From contig CM051029.1 in assembly GCA_027627225.1 (NCBI GenBank), positions 14,909,159 through 14,973,158 on the forward strand: 64,000 nucleotides of DNA. Reading direction: 5' to 3'. A program made the translations under genes and the position numbers. The first letter of the stretch is position 1; every line of letters starts with the position of its first letter. The notes below the pieces were generated by a model. That model was given only the letters and a program-made list of their open reading frames with translations. It was not told the DNA's origin and searched no databases. Below are positions 49,492 to 60,066 of this stretch, piece after piece. Source of the stretch: Congeria kusceri (Eukaryota; Mollusca; Bivalvia; Myida; Dreissenidae).

Positions 49492-50943
49492 TATATAGTC
49501 TTGTTTACAACTTCGGTCAGATTTCTACACAGATTCTTCGTGCACTATGAATATGGCCCCATAACCACAAACCAACCAGATACACCCAAATGAAATTACA
49601 AGTATACGCGGCAGACAAAATAGGTTCTATAATATTTTTATTCTTTATGCCATGAGCTTATTAATTCTCAAACATTGTCCATGGTACTTTATACATGTAA
49701 TGTTCTGCTTGTTCTTTTGCGTGAGAACATAAACAAACACATACTTAATGAGTGTCCTACAGCAGTTCATGAAGGATAGCCTGCGTAATGTTGATTGTTG
49801 AACGTAATAGGTACCGTTATGTTTACTTTTGTCGTGTTGCTGTCCATCTGTATATTTGGAAACCTATTTTGACGCCGTAAAAAATGCTAAATTTAAAGTT
49901 TATGTATTTCTGGTGATTTTAGTTCCTTTATATCATGTATGTGTGTAATCATGCGCTCAACTCATTATTGTGTTACCAATCTGTGTTTCGGTATTATCAT
50001 TTGAGATGAAGATTTAATGCCAATGCTGACAACATGTTAAACAAATATCGCCATAGAAACTGTTGTAGTGACGTCATTTCAATGCAACATCTCTTATTGA
50101 CACACCAACGTGTTTTTTTTCAAAACAGAATGGTCTGTATTAAGGACACAAATTGCACTTTATGTACACTGCCATTATGTCTGTTAGAAAATTAAACTGT
50201 GTTGGCCGCAACGCTTTAAATAACATTTGAAATACGCATATTTGTAATATACCTATATGATAAAAGGGATTTAAATGCATTCTGAAGATGTAAAAGATAC
50301 ATATATTACATGTGCACATGCTTAAACAAACAACATCAATATGTTATTCTTTGTTTTACGCTATTTTGGGACAACCCTCGTCACTGTTACGCCATCGGGA
50401 ACTCGGACAGCACTTTAATTAAAGTGTGTAAACATTAAACTGGCTTGCGATGTAAATTGATATAAACATCTTTCGTGACCAGAGAAAATGTCTCTTTTCA
50501 CTCCTGGCTGAGCCACTCGTGAAAATATCAGTTTGTATGAAAATTCCATAAATAAAATACTATTTTACACCGAAATCAACAAATATCCTTTAGATACGTT
50601 TTAATAAGTGTTTAACTTATATACTAATTATACACGTCAATCTTAGTTTATTTGCACCAAAAGCAAACTGTTGTTCATATCGTAGTCCGACACCAGCCTT
50701 CGACAATGCAATCATTGCAATTTTCCTATTTGGGAATAAATGACTGTAGGTCCTGGACTAGCAAAGCCGTACGTTGTAAAAATTAATTTCAACGTATTAA
50801 ACTATATTATCGATTCAGTTATATATAAACACGTATATCTTCTCCATATACGTTTGGTTTTATTGGCAGTTGGTGTATTGATATTAATTTACTGTGTTGA
50901 AATGTATTAACGTATAATCCTAATATTTACACTAAAGGCGCAG
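49492..50943. other. spacer upstream of gene D
   Basis: Contains duplicated blocks shared with the gene C upstream region. No signal-peptide exon or promoter motif could be supported. Nothing else is seen. Confidence 0.35.
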
Positions 50944-51285
50944 AAGCTCCTGTATCAACATCCAATTCAGCATCGGTTAAAGTCAACGAAGTTGTTCAAA
51001 TAGCCTGCACACATTTAACCGAAAGAGTTGTAGACTGGTGGCGCCAACCAGCAGGTGATAGTACGTTCCGAAACATCCTCAGAATCGGATACGTTGGCAG
51101 CAAATGTACAATTATACCTGCGACGCTACCGGCTAAATTTTCGAACTGTGGGTGCAGCGGATCGACAATTTTAACGTGAACACTAAAACCCTTGAACTCA
51201 ATCAATAACAGTGACAAGTGAAAGAGCTCTGTTGCCATGAATTTTCAAGCGAAATACGGGACGCCAATCACCCATCATCACCTGG
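50944..51285 (+). pseudogene. gene D Ig1 exon
   Basis: Acceptor cag at 50941-50943. Reads APVSTSNSASVKVNEVVQIA, then CTH and VVDWWRQP. In-frame TGA codons at 51177 (gene C has Cys in TFTCAL) and 51219 (gene C has Trp in DKWKC) break it. The donor kept in gene C is not recognisable here. Confidence 0.6.
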
Positions 51286-51299
51286 TAGTTAGATAACAG

Positions 51300-51480
51300 A
51301 ACTCCTTCTGTCTACACGGATGATGTGGACCTTACTGGACACAGAAGCAGTTTTACGGTTGGAGATGTGACGACGAGCAGCCTTACATTTACCCCTACCC
51401 ATGAGTACCACGGAGCCAGAATGTCTCAAACGGATATGGGACAATCATATCCAACAGAACACTGCTTATCGATGTGCTGA
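51300..51480 (+). pseudogene. gene D Ig-domain fragment
   Basis: Reads TPSVYTDDVDLTGHRSSF and SSLTFTPTHEYHGA, an Ig F-strand lead. After a frame break it gives NVSNGYGTIISNRTLLIDVL up to a perfect gtaagt donor at 51481. The first-Cys half of the domain is missing, so it may be the second half of Ig1's neighbour. Confidence 0.5.
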
Positions 51481-51644
51481 GTAAGTGTTAAATGTCAAAC
51501 AAATAAACATTTAATTAGTTATGAATAATTTATTGCATATTGATTTAACATTGCGCTTTATACAAACGTTCACAGTTGTGAACACGGACATGTGTTGCAC
51601 ACGTTTTATCCAAAACATCCAGTTTTATTTGATATAATACTACT

Positions 51645-51712
51645 ACTAATAATAATAATAAGAAGAAGAGGAAGAAGTAGAAGAAGAAGAATAGGAATAA
51701 TAATAATGAACG
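51645..51712. repeat. AAT/AAG trinucleotide tract
   Basis: Imperfect mixed (aat)n and (aag)n run in a gene D intron. Confidence 0.85.
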
Positions 51713-51854
51713 TTTAAACTTACTTGAAGTACAGCACTATTGTGTCGTCGACATATTCCACTGTCGTAAAGAAGTGTTCATTAAATTACATCTTAAATAT
51801 TGACAACTGACACCTAAACCTTTCCTTCCAGCAACTTCTATATTTTTGATTTAG

Positions 51855-52148
51855 CAAATCCGTCTAAGCCGACAATTCTGTACAAGACCGTCATTGTATG
51901 TGAATCTATTTTTGTGATAGAAAGCAGTAGTGTATTACTACAAAGTACCTCTTCTGAAAACCCAACGCCGAAAATGTCATGGACCCTATCAAATAGCACA
52001 GTTATTAACTCCACATCCATATCACTTAAATGGAAAGAAAGTGAACACACAGACGTGGTCACATGCAGTGCCGCAAGTGTTATGCAGCCAACATATAGAT
52101 CCACGAAACCAACAACACATACAACAATTTTACTTGTCCATATTTTAC
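51855..52148 (+). CDS. gene D Ig2 exon, intact
   Basis: Phase-1 exon between tttag (51854) and gtgagt (52149), open throughout (98 codons). NPSKPTILYKTVIVCES holds the first Cys, PKMSWTLSNS the core Trp, and TDVVTCSAASV the second Cys. It shows two or three N-x-S/T sequons. This is the best preserved ectodomain exon in the window. Confidence 0.7.
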
Positions 52149-52706
52149 GTGAGTTCCCAATATTGTTAGTCTTTACGTTTTATGCATGCACATGTGTTTC
52201 GTGTAGCATAACCATCCTCTGATGACATCGTATACTAACAATGCCAGCGTATTGGACAGTCCATTAATCAGGTTTCTATTGCTACGAATACAACACAACC
52301 ACTAAAACGAAACGTACGTGTTTAGATTAAGGGCCTTTATATCAAACAACGTAATATGTTCTAGAGACATAACCATTCACATGTTTGCATTTGTTTTAAA
52401 ATTGCGGTTTATTATAGCTTGTGGTACTTACATCTGATGTGCATTGTATATATTCTAAGAGGGAGGAGATAACCATTATATAAAATATATTACAGTGAAA
52501 CTAATACAGTGATTAAATCCAATTTCATTAAATTAAATTACTATTGTACCTGAATACAGTTTATTAAAAATACGAGTTGTATACGAGTACTAAAACAATT
52601 TTTTTTTAATAAAAAAATTAACTATATTTCTGAATATAAATGTGTTCGCAAAAATATTCAATATTACTCACAGCGAACAGTAACAACGTCATTTTCTTTC
52701 CTATAG

Positions 52707-53118
52707 ATCCACCATCTACCCCAACCTGTAAAATCGGAAATCTACTTATAACATCATATTATATACGGACTGTTGAAAATAACCATTGTCATTGACGTGT
52801 AAGAGCAAGATCAATCCTTCTCCCTCACGTAATACATGGACACTGCCAGTGGGAGAGCAACAAAACGGAAAACAAATCACAATACCAAATGTACCGTCAA
52901 GCGGTGATGATATATACACATTGGAAGGTATCAATGAAATGAACGCAACTTTCGCACAACAGGTTGTTACTGGAACTGTCACTGCGTCATTTACACTATT
53001 ATCTAAGTATCTATGTTGAAACAATATGTATCAATATTGTTTCAGTTAATATTGTTCAATACCAGTCGCAATAATTGTTATATTAATAGTACCAACAATG
53101 CATACGGAGTTTATTATG
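52707..53118 (+). pseudogene. gene D Ig3 exon
   Basis: Begins DPPSTPTCKIGNLLITS. A frame break near 52780 leads to LSLTCKSKINPSPSRNTWTL (Cys and Trp). This frame stops after SKYLC at 53017-53019, where the second Cys appears. A further shifted piece, NSTNNAYGVYY, precedes the gtaatg donor at 53119. Confidence 0.6.
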
Positions 53119-53256
53119 GTAATGTTTTAATCAGTAAATGCCTGATAAAATAAACATGTACATTCTACTTATAACTAGGTAACAATTCTAAAACATGTAT
53201 TAATCGTTTAAGAATGGTCATACACTGCATTTTTAGTTATGTTTCATCTATTGCAG

Positions 53257-53500
53257 ATCCTGTGACAGAACTGTCTCTCTATCTTCAAGGGATTGCTGAG
53301 CAACACATAAACAGTCCCACCATTAGCTTTGTAAGAGGTCGAGATGTCCGTTTAAGATGCTTTGCGATGTCGAATCTCCCTGCCAGCTATGTATGGACAT
53401 CGAATGGTGTGATGTCGGCACAAGGTCATTATTGGAACACTACTTTGGTGGACAAAACCGGCATTCAGTGAATGGCAAGCAATACTCTCAATCCGACCTG
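53257..53500 (+). pseudogene. gene D Ig4 exon
   Basis: Opens DPVTELSLYLQGIAEQH, VRGRDVRLRCFAMSN and ASYVWTSNGV. TGA at 53469 stands where the second Cys is expected (KTGIQ-stop-MASNTLNPT), and another TGA follows. The exon end is uncertain. Confidence 0.6.
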
Positions 53501-53910
53501 AAGGAACCGAAAAACACTTCTAGTTCTATGAGCGTTGCTGCAGATGCATTGTTATTCATGAACATTCATTATGTTTATAGGAAAATAAATAAAATGCAAT
53601 ATGGAAAATCCATAGCCGTATTATGGTTTATTACTGGAATTGCACTGGTTGTGTTAATACTAATTAGTTATTCGTTAAATGTATATACATACGTAGTATT
53701 GTTTAAAACATTATGATACATGTTTGTTTATAGTATGCTATAGGTCTGCAGGAAATTTGCGGAGATTTACATAACACATTTGTATATGTAATTGGTTTTG
53801 TTCTTTTGTAAATCAATTGTGTGAACAACAGGTGATGGTTACATTTTGGTATGATTATTCCTCATTTGTGGATCTGATAATATGTTATCATTTGCTACTA
53901 GTTGCTCCAG

Positions 53911-54187
53911 ATAAACCGACGTTTACGTTTCGAACTTGTCGGAATTATATCCAGACAAACCATCTGACGGTGATCCAAGGTCATTCCGTGTACCACAAAG
54001 AGTAAACCGAGCCCAGCGTTCTATTGGACACTTGACACATTTGGGATTGGCGATGGTTTCTTTATCAGCGCTGTCAGTAAACATTACAGTGGAGAGTATA
54101 AGTGTATAGCGTCTAACGAAATGAGCACAACATTTGACGGAAATATTAATGGAACAAATCAATCCAGTTTCCAGATAAATGTTATAG
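53911..54187 (+). pseudogene. gene D Ig5 exon
   Basis: Starts DKPTFTFRTCRNYIQTN, then loses frame around 53990-54010 where the first Cys should be. It resumes as KPSPAFYWTLDTFGIGDG and YSGEYKCIASNEMSTTFD up to the gtagtt donor at 54188. Confidence 0.6.
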
Positions 54188-54311
54188 GTAGTTATTGTAT
54201 TTGTTTACATGTACGTTTGATACTTAATACTTCAAAATGTTGAAATCGACAAACCATACATACATTTTTGTCAGTGAATGGTATGATATTAAACAGTACA
54301 TTTCATTTCAG

Positions 54312-54539
54312 CACCAGCAGTTGTTCAGTCGATTGACAATAGAACCGCTTTATGGGAAGGAACAATGTTTGTAACGTGCCCTTACACACCCGGATATCCA
54401 TCAGAAACGAGATGCATGTGGATACATGTCCATACATATCACGTAGTGGGATGGAAGAGAAGCCTTACGTTGACGAACATACAACTTGCTGACAAAGGAT
54501 ATTATACATGCAGAGTCAACACCACAATGAAACCCACAG
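54312..54539 (+). CDS. gene D Ig6 exon, open but donor lost
   Basis: Acceptor ttcag at 54307-54311. Reads APAVVQSIDNRTALWEGTMF and VTCPYTPGYP, with a core Trp in RCMWIHV, then LTLTNIQLADKGYYTCRVNT, a textbook D-x-G-x-Y-x-C. The expected phase-1 end (after cccacag) is followed by gatgtt rather than gt.., so the donor appears mutated. The frame stops at 54553-54555. Confidence 0.65.
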
Positions 54540-54750
54540 GATGTTGTATTGAGTAGATATATGACGAAATACCGTTTTCCCTGCGTGTGCAGTGTAATAG
54601 AGTGTTATTGGGTCCATTGGAAAAACTTACATGTAAAAAATAAAATTCAATATAGATAACGAAGAAACAAGAACGTAATTTTGTGTTTACATTATTATTA
54701 ACAATGAAATGCATGTACCGTTGTGCAAAAACTTGCTATTTATGTTGTAG

Positions 54751-55049
54751 ATCCTGCCAAAATAAGTAGATTTATGCCGAAGGGTTTAACCTAGGATCCA
54801 GCATTACCATAAACGAAAGACAGACTGTGGCGTTATTCTGCGAAGCTGACAGTGACCCCGTAGCTAAATTGACACTCGTAAATATTACGCGAGGCGATGA
54901 CCGTTTGCTCAGAGAAATGTATAATAACACAATAACCAGTATTGTTATAAATGCACGATGTGAATTCGACATGGGTGTATATCAATGAAAAGGAAAGAAC
55001 ATTCATAATATAGTTGAACAAGTGAAAGAAATGGATATCATGCTACTGT
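54751..55049 (+). pseudogene. gene D Ig7 exon
   Basis: DPAKISRFMPKGL is followed by a frame break near 54790, then ITINERQTVALFCEADSDPV (first Cys). Near the end FDMGVYQ is followed by TGA at 54986, where the second Cys is expected. The donor gtaagt at 55050 is intact. Confidence 0.6.
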
Positions 55050-55158
55050 GTAAGTGAAATTGATTGTAACGTTGTTTATCAATCCTTCGTGTCGCAGACT
55101 TGTAGCTTTAACGCGTAATAAAAATCTTTACTTTGTATTATTATTTTTGCACCTGAAG

Positions 55159-55438
55159 GTGCACCGAGCACCGAGACCTTCACCATTTTCTCCACCGATT
55201 ACTACTGTCTTTAGAAGATTAAATTACTCCGTGTCCTCGTGTTCACTATTGTGGCTTAATAAAAGTAAATGGCGACTTGGTAACACTAACCACTACTACT
55301 AAATACAAATTTCCGAAGTCAGACTTCAGACAAACCTGTCAATATCTCAACTACACCGTGAAGACTTTACAAACTATTCGGTCCGTGTTTACAATGACCT
55401 AGGCTCCACAGAACAGGAATTTGTTATTCGAGCAAATG
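55159..55438 (+). pseudogene. gene D membrane-proximal Cys-less Ig-like exon
   Basis: Homologue of 38182-38498. A 7-base duplication (gcaccga twice) at its start shifts the frame and a TAA lies mid-exon. The end reads LSISQLHREDFTNYSVRVYN and GSTEQEFVIRAN before the gtatgt donor. Neither canonical Cys is kept. Confidence 0.55.
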
Positions 55439-55724
55439 GTATGTTTATAAATTCATCATTTTTTTCTATCTTCAAAAATAGACCTACATTAATTTATAAC
55501 TGACTGAATTTATAACTGATCAAACAATAGTATTTATTGCTCACCTTATATAGCAAGCAGCTATTTTGTATAATAGCAAAATCAAGTGTTTGACACACAT
55601 AGAAATTATCATTGACGGTACCCTTAGGAATGTAAGGAAATCGCACTTTATGAAATATTAAACATGTATTCAACATAAGAATATGGATGAGCCATTATCA
55701 AAATACCTTGCTTGTACTGAACAG

Positions 55725-56021
55725 ATCAGCCAGCTATGCCACAACAATTTCATGTCGTGGACGACGTGGTAACTGAAAGTTCTGTAACCGTTGACTGGAA
55801 TCCAGGATTTGATGGAGGTGAAGACCAATGATTCGTTATTGGTTACACACAAGCAGCCGATGAAACTTTGCAGATCGCAAACGTCTCTGCAACAGTTACT
55901 CGAATTAACATTAATGGATTAGTTGCAGGGACCTCTTATGAAGTCAAGATGTATGCATAAAATTCAATTGGAAAAGCAGCAGAAACCAAAGTGATTACTG
56001 TGATAACACGGGCTACATCGG
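55725..56021 (+). pseudogene. gene D fibronectin type III exon
   Basis: Reads QPAMPQQFHVVDDVVTESSV, VTVDWNPGFDGGEDQ-stop-FVIGY, then LVAGTSYEVKMYA-stop-NSIGKA and KVITVITRATS. The first stop (TGA, 55829) replaces the Trp of gene C's EKQWFV; the second is TAA. Otherwise the 99-codon FN3 fold is complete, with both splice sites. Confidence 0.7.
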
Positions 56022-56315
56022 GTATGCATTGTTTCCTCGTTTTATTGCTTTATATATTTCTTATTTTAATATGCTTTGTTTTGGTTTTGACTATACAACA
56101 TGAATATGTCTGGTTATGAAATATTGCTAAAATATTTAAGTAAACTGCTATTAATTGTGATAAGAATTTGTGTGTAAACTAAATTCATTGATAATTAATA
56201 TCGAATAAATGGACGAAACTTGTCGCAATAAACGACATAACAACAAAAAAAGAAACATATTACAAACATCAACAAATTAATTCGTATATAGCATTTTACA
56301 TAAATCAATAGATAG

Positions 56316-56420
56316 CAATTTTTTCTTGGTCGATCGGGGCTAATGTTGGTAGCGTTATAGGTGGAAGTCTTGTTGCAGTCATCTTAGTTATGATGTTGAA
56401 ATTTAGGCACAAATTTAAAC
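56316..56420 (+). CDS. gene D transmembrane exon
   Basis: Using the second of two overlapping acceptors (atagatag), the exon is in phase with FN3 and reads AIFSWSIGANVGSVIGGSLV, then AVILVMMLKFRHKFK. Relative to gene B it has one extra base in a T-run, compensated by the acceptor shift of four bases. The donor gtaagt is intact. Confidence 0.65.
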
Positions 56421-56577
56421 GTAAGTATCATTATAATGGCGTTGTGTTTTATGGTGATGTTCGATTATAAGGATTAGCTATATTTTGTTTAATTGTTGCA
56501 AACTTAAAATTCCACGTGCATCCTAGTATTGATGTTCCTATTTTGATTACCGGCTCATATGTTTCAGGTAATCCTGG

Positions 56578-57473
56578 CTCTACAGCTCATTACGATGCCT
56601 TATTTAGAACCCAGTCCGTATCTATATTTGCATCGTTTATTAAGAACATTTATTATTTGTGTATTGTTATACTTATTTTGTTTAACTGCCTTTTACATTT
56701 ATAACGTATCTAATGAAATACTGTGAAACAACTCAGTATATAAATAATATTTTGTTACAGAGCCAACAACCCAGCTGCAAACGCGAACTCCGAATACGAA
56801 TCCTACAGAATCGGTATGATCATGATCACCATTAAGCATAATGAACCTTTAAACGTAGTTATGATTCAAAACCTGCATTCTATTCTATTGCATGCATGTT
56901 ATTACATTGCTTAAATTGTATAAAATCAACATTTAATACGGATCGGAATAACGAGCGACAATGACGCCTTTACGAATTATTTAGCCATGATAATTACGAC
57001 ATAATGACAAATTTCAACGATTACAAACGGCCCTAATTACGACATGTTATAAACCAAAGTCATGCTTACTTGATAATACACGTAGGTCATAAGTATGACA
57101 TAGGCTACTCGTAATTACGGGTAACGAAAGTATGACATATTATGTCGCGAATATGAGTTTATATGGAGTAATTACACAATTAAATAGGTGTTTTACCCAT
57201 TTGCCAACGGGCGATTGCCATATACAACTGAATGGTTAAATATTTAAAAGCAATTCGAATCATGGTTGTTCATTATTTTCAGAAATCCCGTCTGGAAATC
57301 AGTACGAAACACTCGATGAAACTTCGTTTCATGAATATTCGGTTCTGTCACAAGGCAACACACAAGAAGCTCACTCGACGAACAATACACTATACAATAA
57401 CGTTTCGGACAGTGAGTCTGGCTTGGTGGAAGAAGAAAATGTATACGTTAATTTAAAATTGCCCAACACTTAA
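56578..57473 (+). CDS. gene D cytoplasmic tail exons with ITAM-like motif
   Basis: Exons 56578-56613, 56761-56813 and 57283-57473 join in frame with the TM exon. They give RNPGSTAHYDALFRTQ, NSEYESYRI, then YETLDETSFHEYSVL (YxxL-x7-YxxL) and a C-terminal VYVNLKLPNT before TAA. Against gene B, the AYAMI unit is lost (AHSTNN), while the ITAM pair and the C-terminal YxNL are kept. Confidence 0.75.
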
Positions 57474-58450
57474 AACAACGTACAATCTTGCTATTGGAGT
57501 ATTATGTTAAATAATATATGCATCAATTAAATAGTTAATGCGACATGTGATGTCAGAACGATTCTACAGAAGGATGATTTAAAAATTTTGGTGGGCAGAA
57601 TGTGGTAGGATAACATGGTAAATATTGATTATTTTACTCTTCTTATATGGGGCTACTTTAATAATATACTGTGAAATGTTCATGCACATGCCGTCGCTGC
57701 TAAAGAATACAATGGGTCTCATTTGTAACATTGAAAACTGTAACTAGCGTCTATAAAATTTAACATGTAACATTAAAGTTGCGACTATTAAACATACATT
57801 GATGACGTCTATGGACACACAATGTTAACAAACCATTTCGGTCTGATCGCGGAATATCGTAACGTTATATAAATAAACAAAAATACGTATAGCATGAAGT
57901 ACGGATAATAACAATTATATAAGTGCATACCATAGGTATGTTTTAATACATTTATATAAAACTCGTACTTTGTAGTTTTGCAACTTAGTTGAACACTACT
58001 TATAAGAAAGTAAGTTTTTGCAATTAGTTAACGCATACGTATTTGTTGATATATTTGACTATATCTTTTGTTAATTTGGTATGAACAACTAAATGCTTTA
58101 TAACATACCGTTGTGTGTATTGTATGAGTTAATACTTATTATATTTTTATTGCGAAATGTGAAAAAAAAACAGACAGACATGGATCTAATGATGAAAATA
58201 CTATATTGTGCATCATGAAAATTGATTCAAACATGTGTTTGCTTTTACAATGACTATACGGTTGTTTCGCGATGTTTTTGACATGAATTCTGCGCTATTG
58301 CAGGACGATAAGCAATATGTGAAATTCAAATAATTGAACGCAATACGAAAAATAGCATTTAAAACTCAAATGTAAAATACTTCTAGACTTATTTGATGCT
58401 CGTACACTCGCCATTGTTTTTACAAACTAATTTGCAACAGTGCATTTTTT
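57474..58450. other. 3' flank of gene D
   Basis: Only the first few dozen bases resemble the flanks of genes B and C. A poly-adenylation-like aataaa occurs near 57870. No gene is supported. Confidence 0.35.
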
Positions 58451-60066
58451 ATGAAACGCCATTACTGTCTTATGTCGTCATGATTTGTGTTGTCTTGTTC
58501 AGAATTGACTTATTATGTCAAAAAGACGTGTCATTATGTTAAAATAGTGTTTCACCATGTGCTATGTGCAGAGGAGCTTGTCAAAATAATATGTTATTAT
58601 GTCAAAAAGACGTGGTAGTATTTTAAAATAGCATTTCATCATGTGCTATGATCAGGTGGACTTGTCAAGGGAATATGTTATTATGTCAAAAAGAAGTGTC
58701 ATTATGTTAAAATAGTGTATCATCATGTGCTATGATCAGTTGAACATGTCAGAAGCATATGTTATGATGTAAAAAAAGTGCTATTATGTAAAAATAGTGT
58801 TTCATCATGTGCTATGATCGGGTGAACTTGTCAAAAGAATAAGATATTATGTCGTCAAAAAGACGTGGTATTATTTTAAAATAGCGTTTCATCATGTGCT
58901 ATGATCAGGTGAACTTGTTAAGGGAATATGTTATTATTTCAAAAAGACGTGTCATTATATTAAAATAGTGTATCATCGTGTGCTTTGATCAGTTGAACTT
59001 GTCAGAAGAATATGTTATGATGTAATAAAGTGATATTATGCAAAAATAGCATTTCATCAAGTGCTATGAACATGTGAAATTGTCAAGGGAACATGTTATT
59101 ATGTAAAAAAGACGTGTCATTATGTTAAAATAGCGTATCGTCATGTGCTATGATCAGTTGAACTTGTCAGAAGAATAAGTTATGATGTAAAACAGTGATA
59201 TTATGTTAAAATAGTGTTTCATCATGTGCTATAATCAGTTAAACTTGTCAGAAGAATATGTTATTATGTCGAAAAGACGTGTTATTATGTTCAAATAGTG
59301 TTTCATCATGTGCTATGATAAGGTGAACTTGTCAAAAGAATATGTTATCATGTCAAAAAGACGTGTCATTATGTCTACAACTTAAATTAACTTATTGACT
59401 TTCATGTCATTCACGCATGCTTTTTAATCCTTATAGCACTGTGTGTTTTTCGCCATTGTAGTGAGTGCATGCTATTTTTGCTCAACAAAAACAACATGTC
59501 ATTTGAACAAAATATTATACCTTTAAACAACATGAATTTACTTTAGACATGATTAGACACTGTGACAACAAAATAAAAGTTGCAATTGACAAAACAGCAT
59601 GTTGGCTTGACATGATATCACTGTTTAGTAACAAAATTACTCGAAAAGTATGCAACATGAATTAATGACACAGCATTCGGACATAATAAGACATAGTCCG
59701 AACAAATCAACAGCATAATATTTATATTTACAACTTGTAAACACGACATAAGAACACACTACACTGACCAAATCAAACACTGCACTACCACGTTAACTTT
59801 CTCTCTTGACTAGATCAAACGACATTTTAACATAACAAAACAACAATTTGACATAACAAGTCACATTGCATTCAAGTTAACGTCTTGCATGGATAAAACA
59901 ACACTTGTACATAACATAATAACACATGCGAAAGACAAACTCACTTTATGAGTAGACAAGATGAACCGATATAGTGACAAGACAACATTAAAATTTGACA
60001 TAATAACATATACTGCTAACATAATATCATAGTAGATGACAACATAAGACAGACCTGACGTTTCAT
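58451..60066. mobile_element. fold-back element with internal ~84-bp tandem array
   Basis: The ends (atgaaacgcc..cttatgtcgtc at 58451-58479 and its mirror at 60038-60066) are ~29-bp inverted repeats matching at about 24 positions. From about 58500 to 59372 there are about ten units of ~84 bp. Each has tatgttattatgtcaaaaa, a tttcatcatgtgctatgatc box and a gaacttgtcaa box. The right part (59500-60060) is rich in the complement words gacataataaca, so it looks like a diverged inverted version of the left. No coding frame. Confidence 0.6.

Larger units (their letters stand above)
50944..57473 (+). pseudogene. IgSF receptor gene D, multi-Ig/FN3/TM/ITAM, mostly decayed ectodomain
   Basis: Exons in order: Ig1 50944-~51285; Ig fragment ~51300-51480; Ig2 51855-52148; Ig3 52707-53118; Ig4 53257-~53500; Ig5 53911-54187; Ig6 54312-~54539; Ig7 54751-55049; Cys-less Ig-like 55159-55438; FN3 55725-56021; TM 56316-56420; tail 56578-56613, 56761-56813 and 57283-57473. 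Where both boundaries can be read, ectodomain exons start and end in phase 1. Ig2, TM and all tail exons are open. Ig1, Ig4, Ig7 and FN3 carry stops, and Ig3, Ig5, Ig7 and the Cys-less exon carry frame breaks. The plan is that of a type I membrane receptor with a phosphotyrosine-signalling tail. As a full-length gene it is dead; a shortened product by exon skipping cannot be excluded. Confidence 0.75.
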
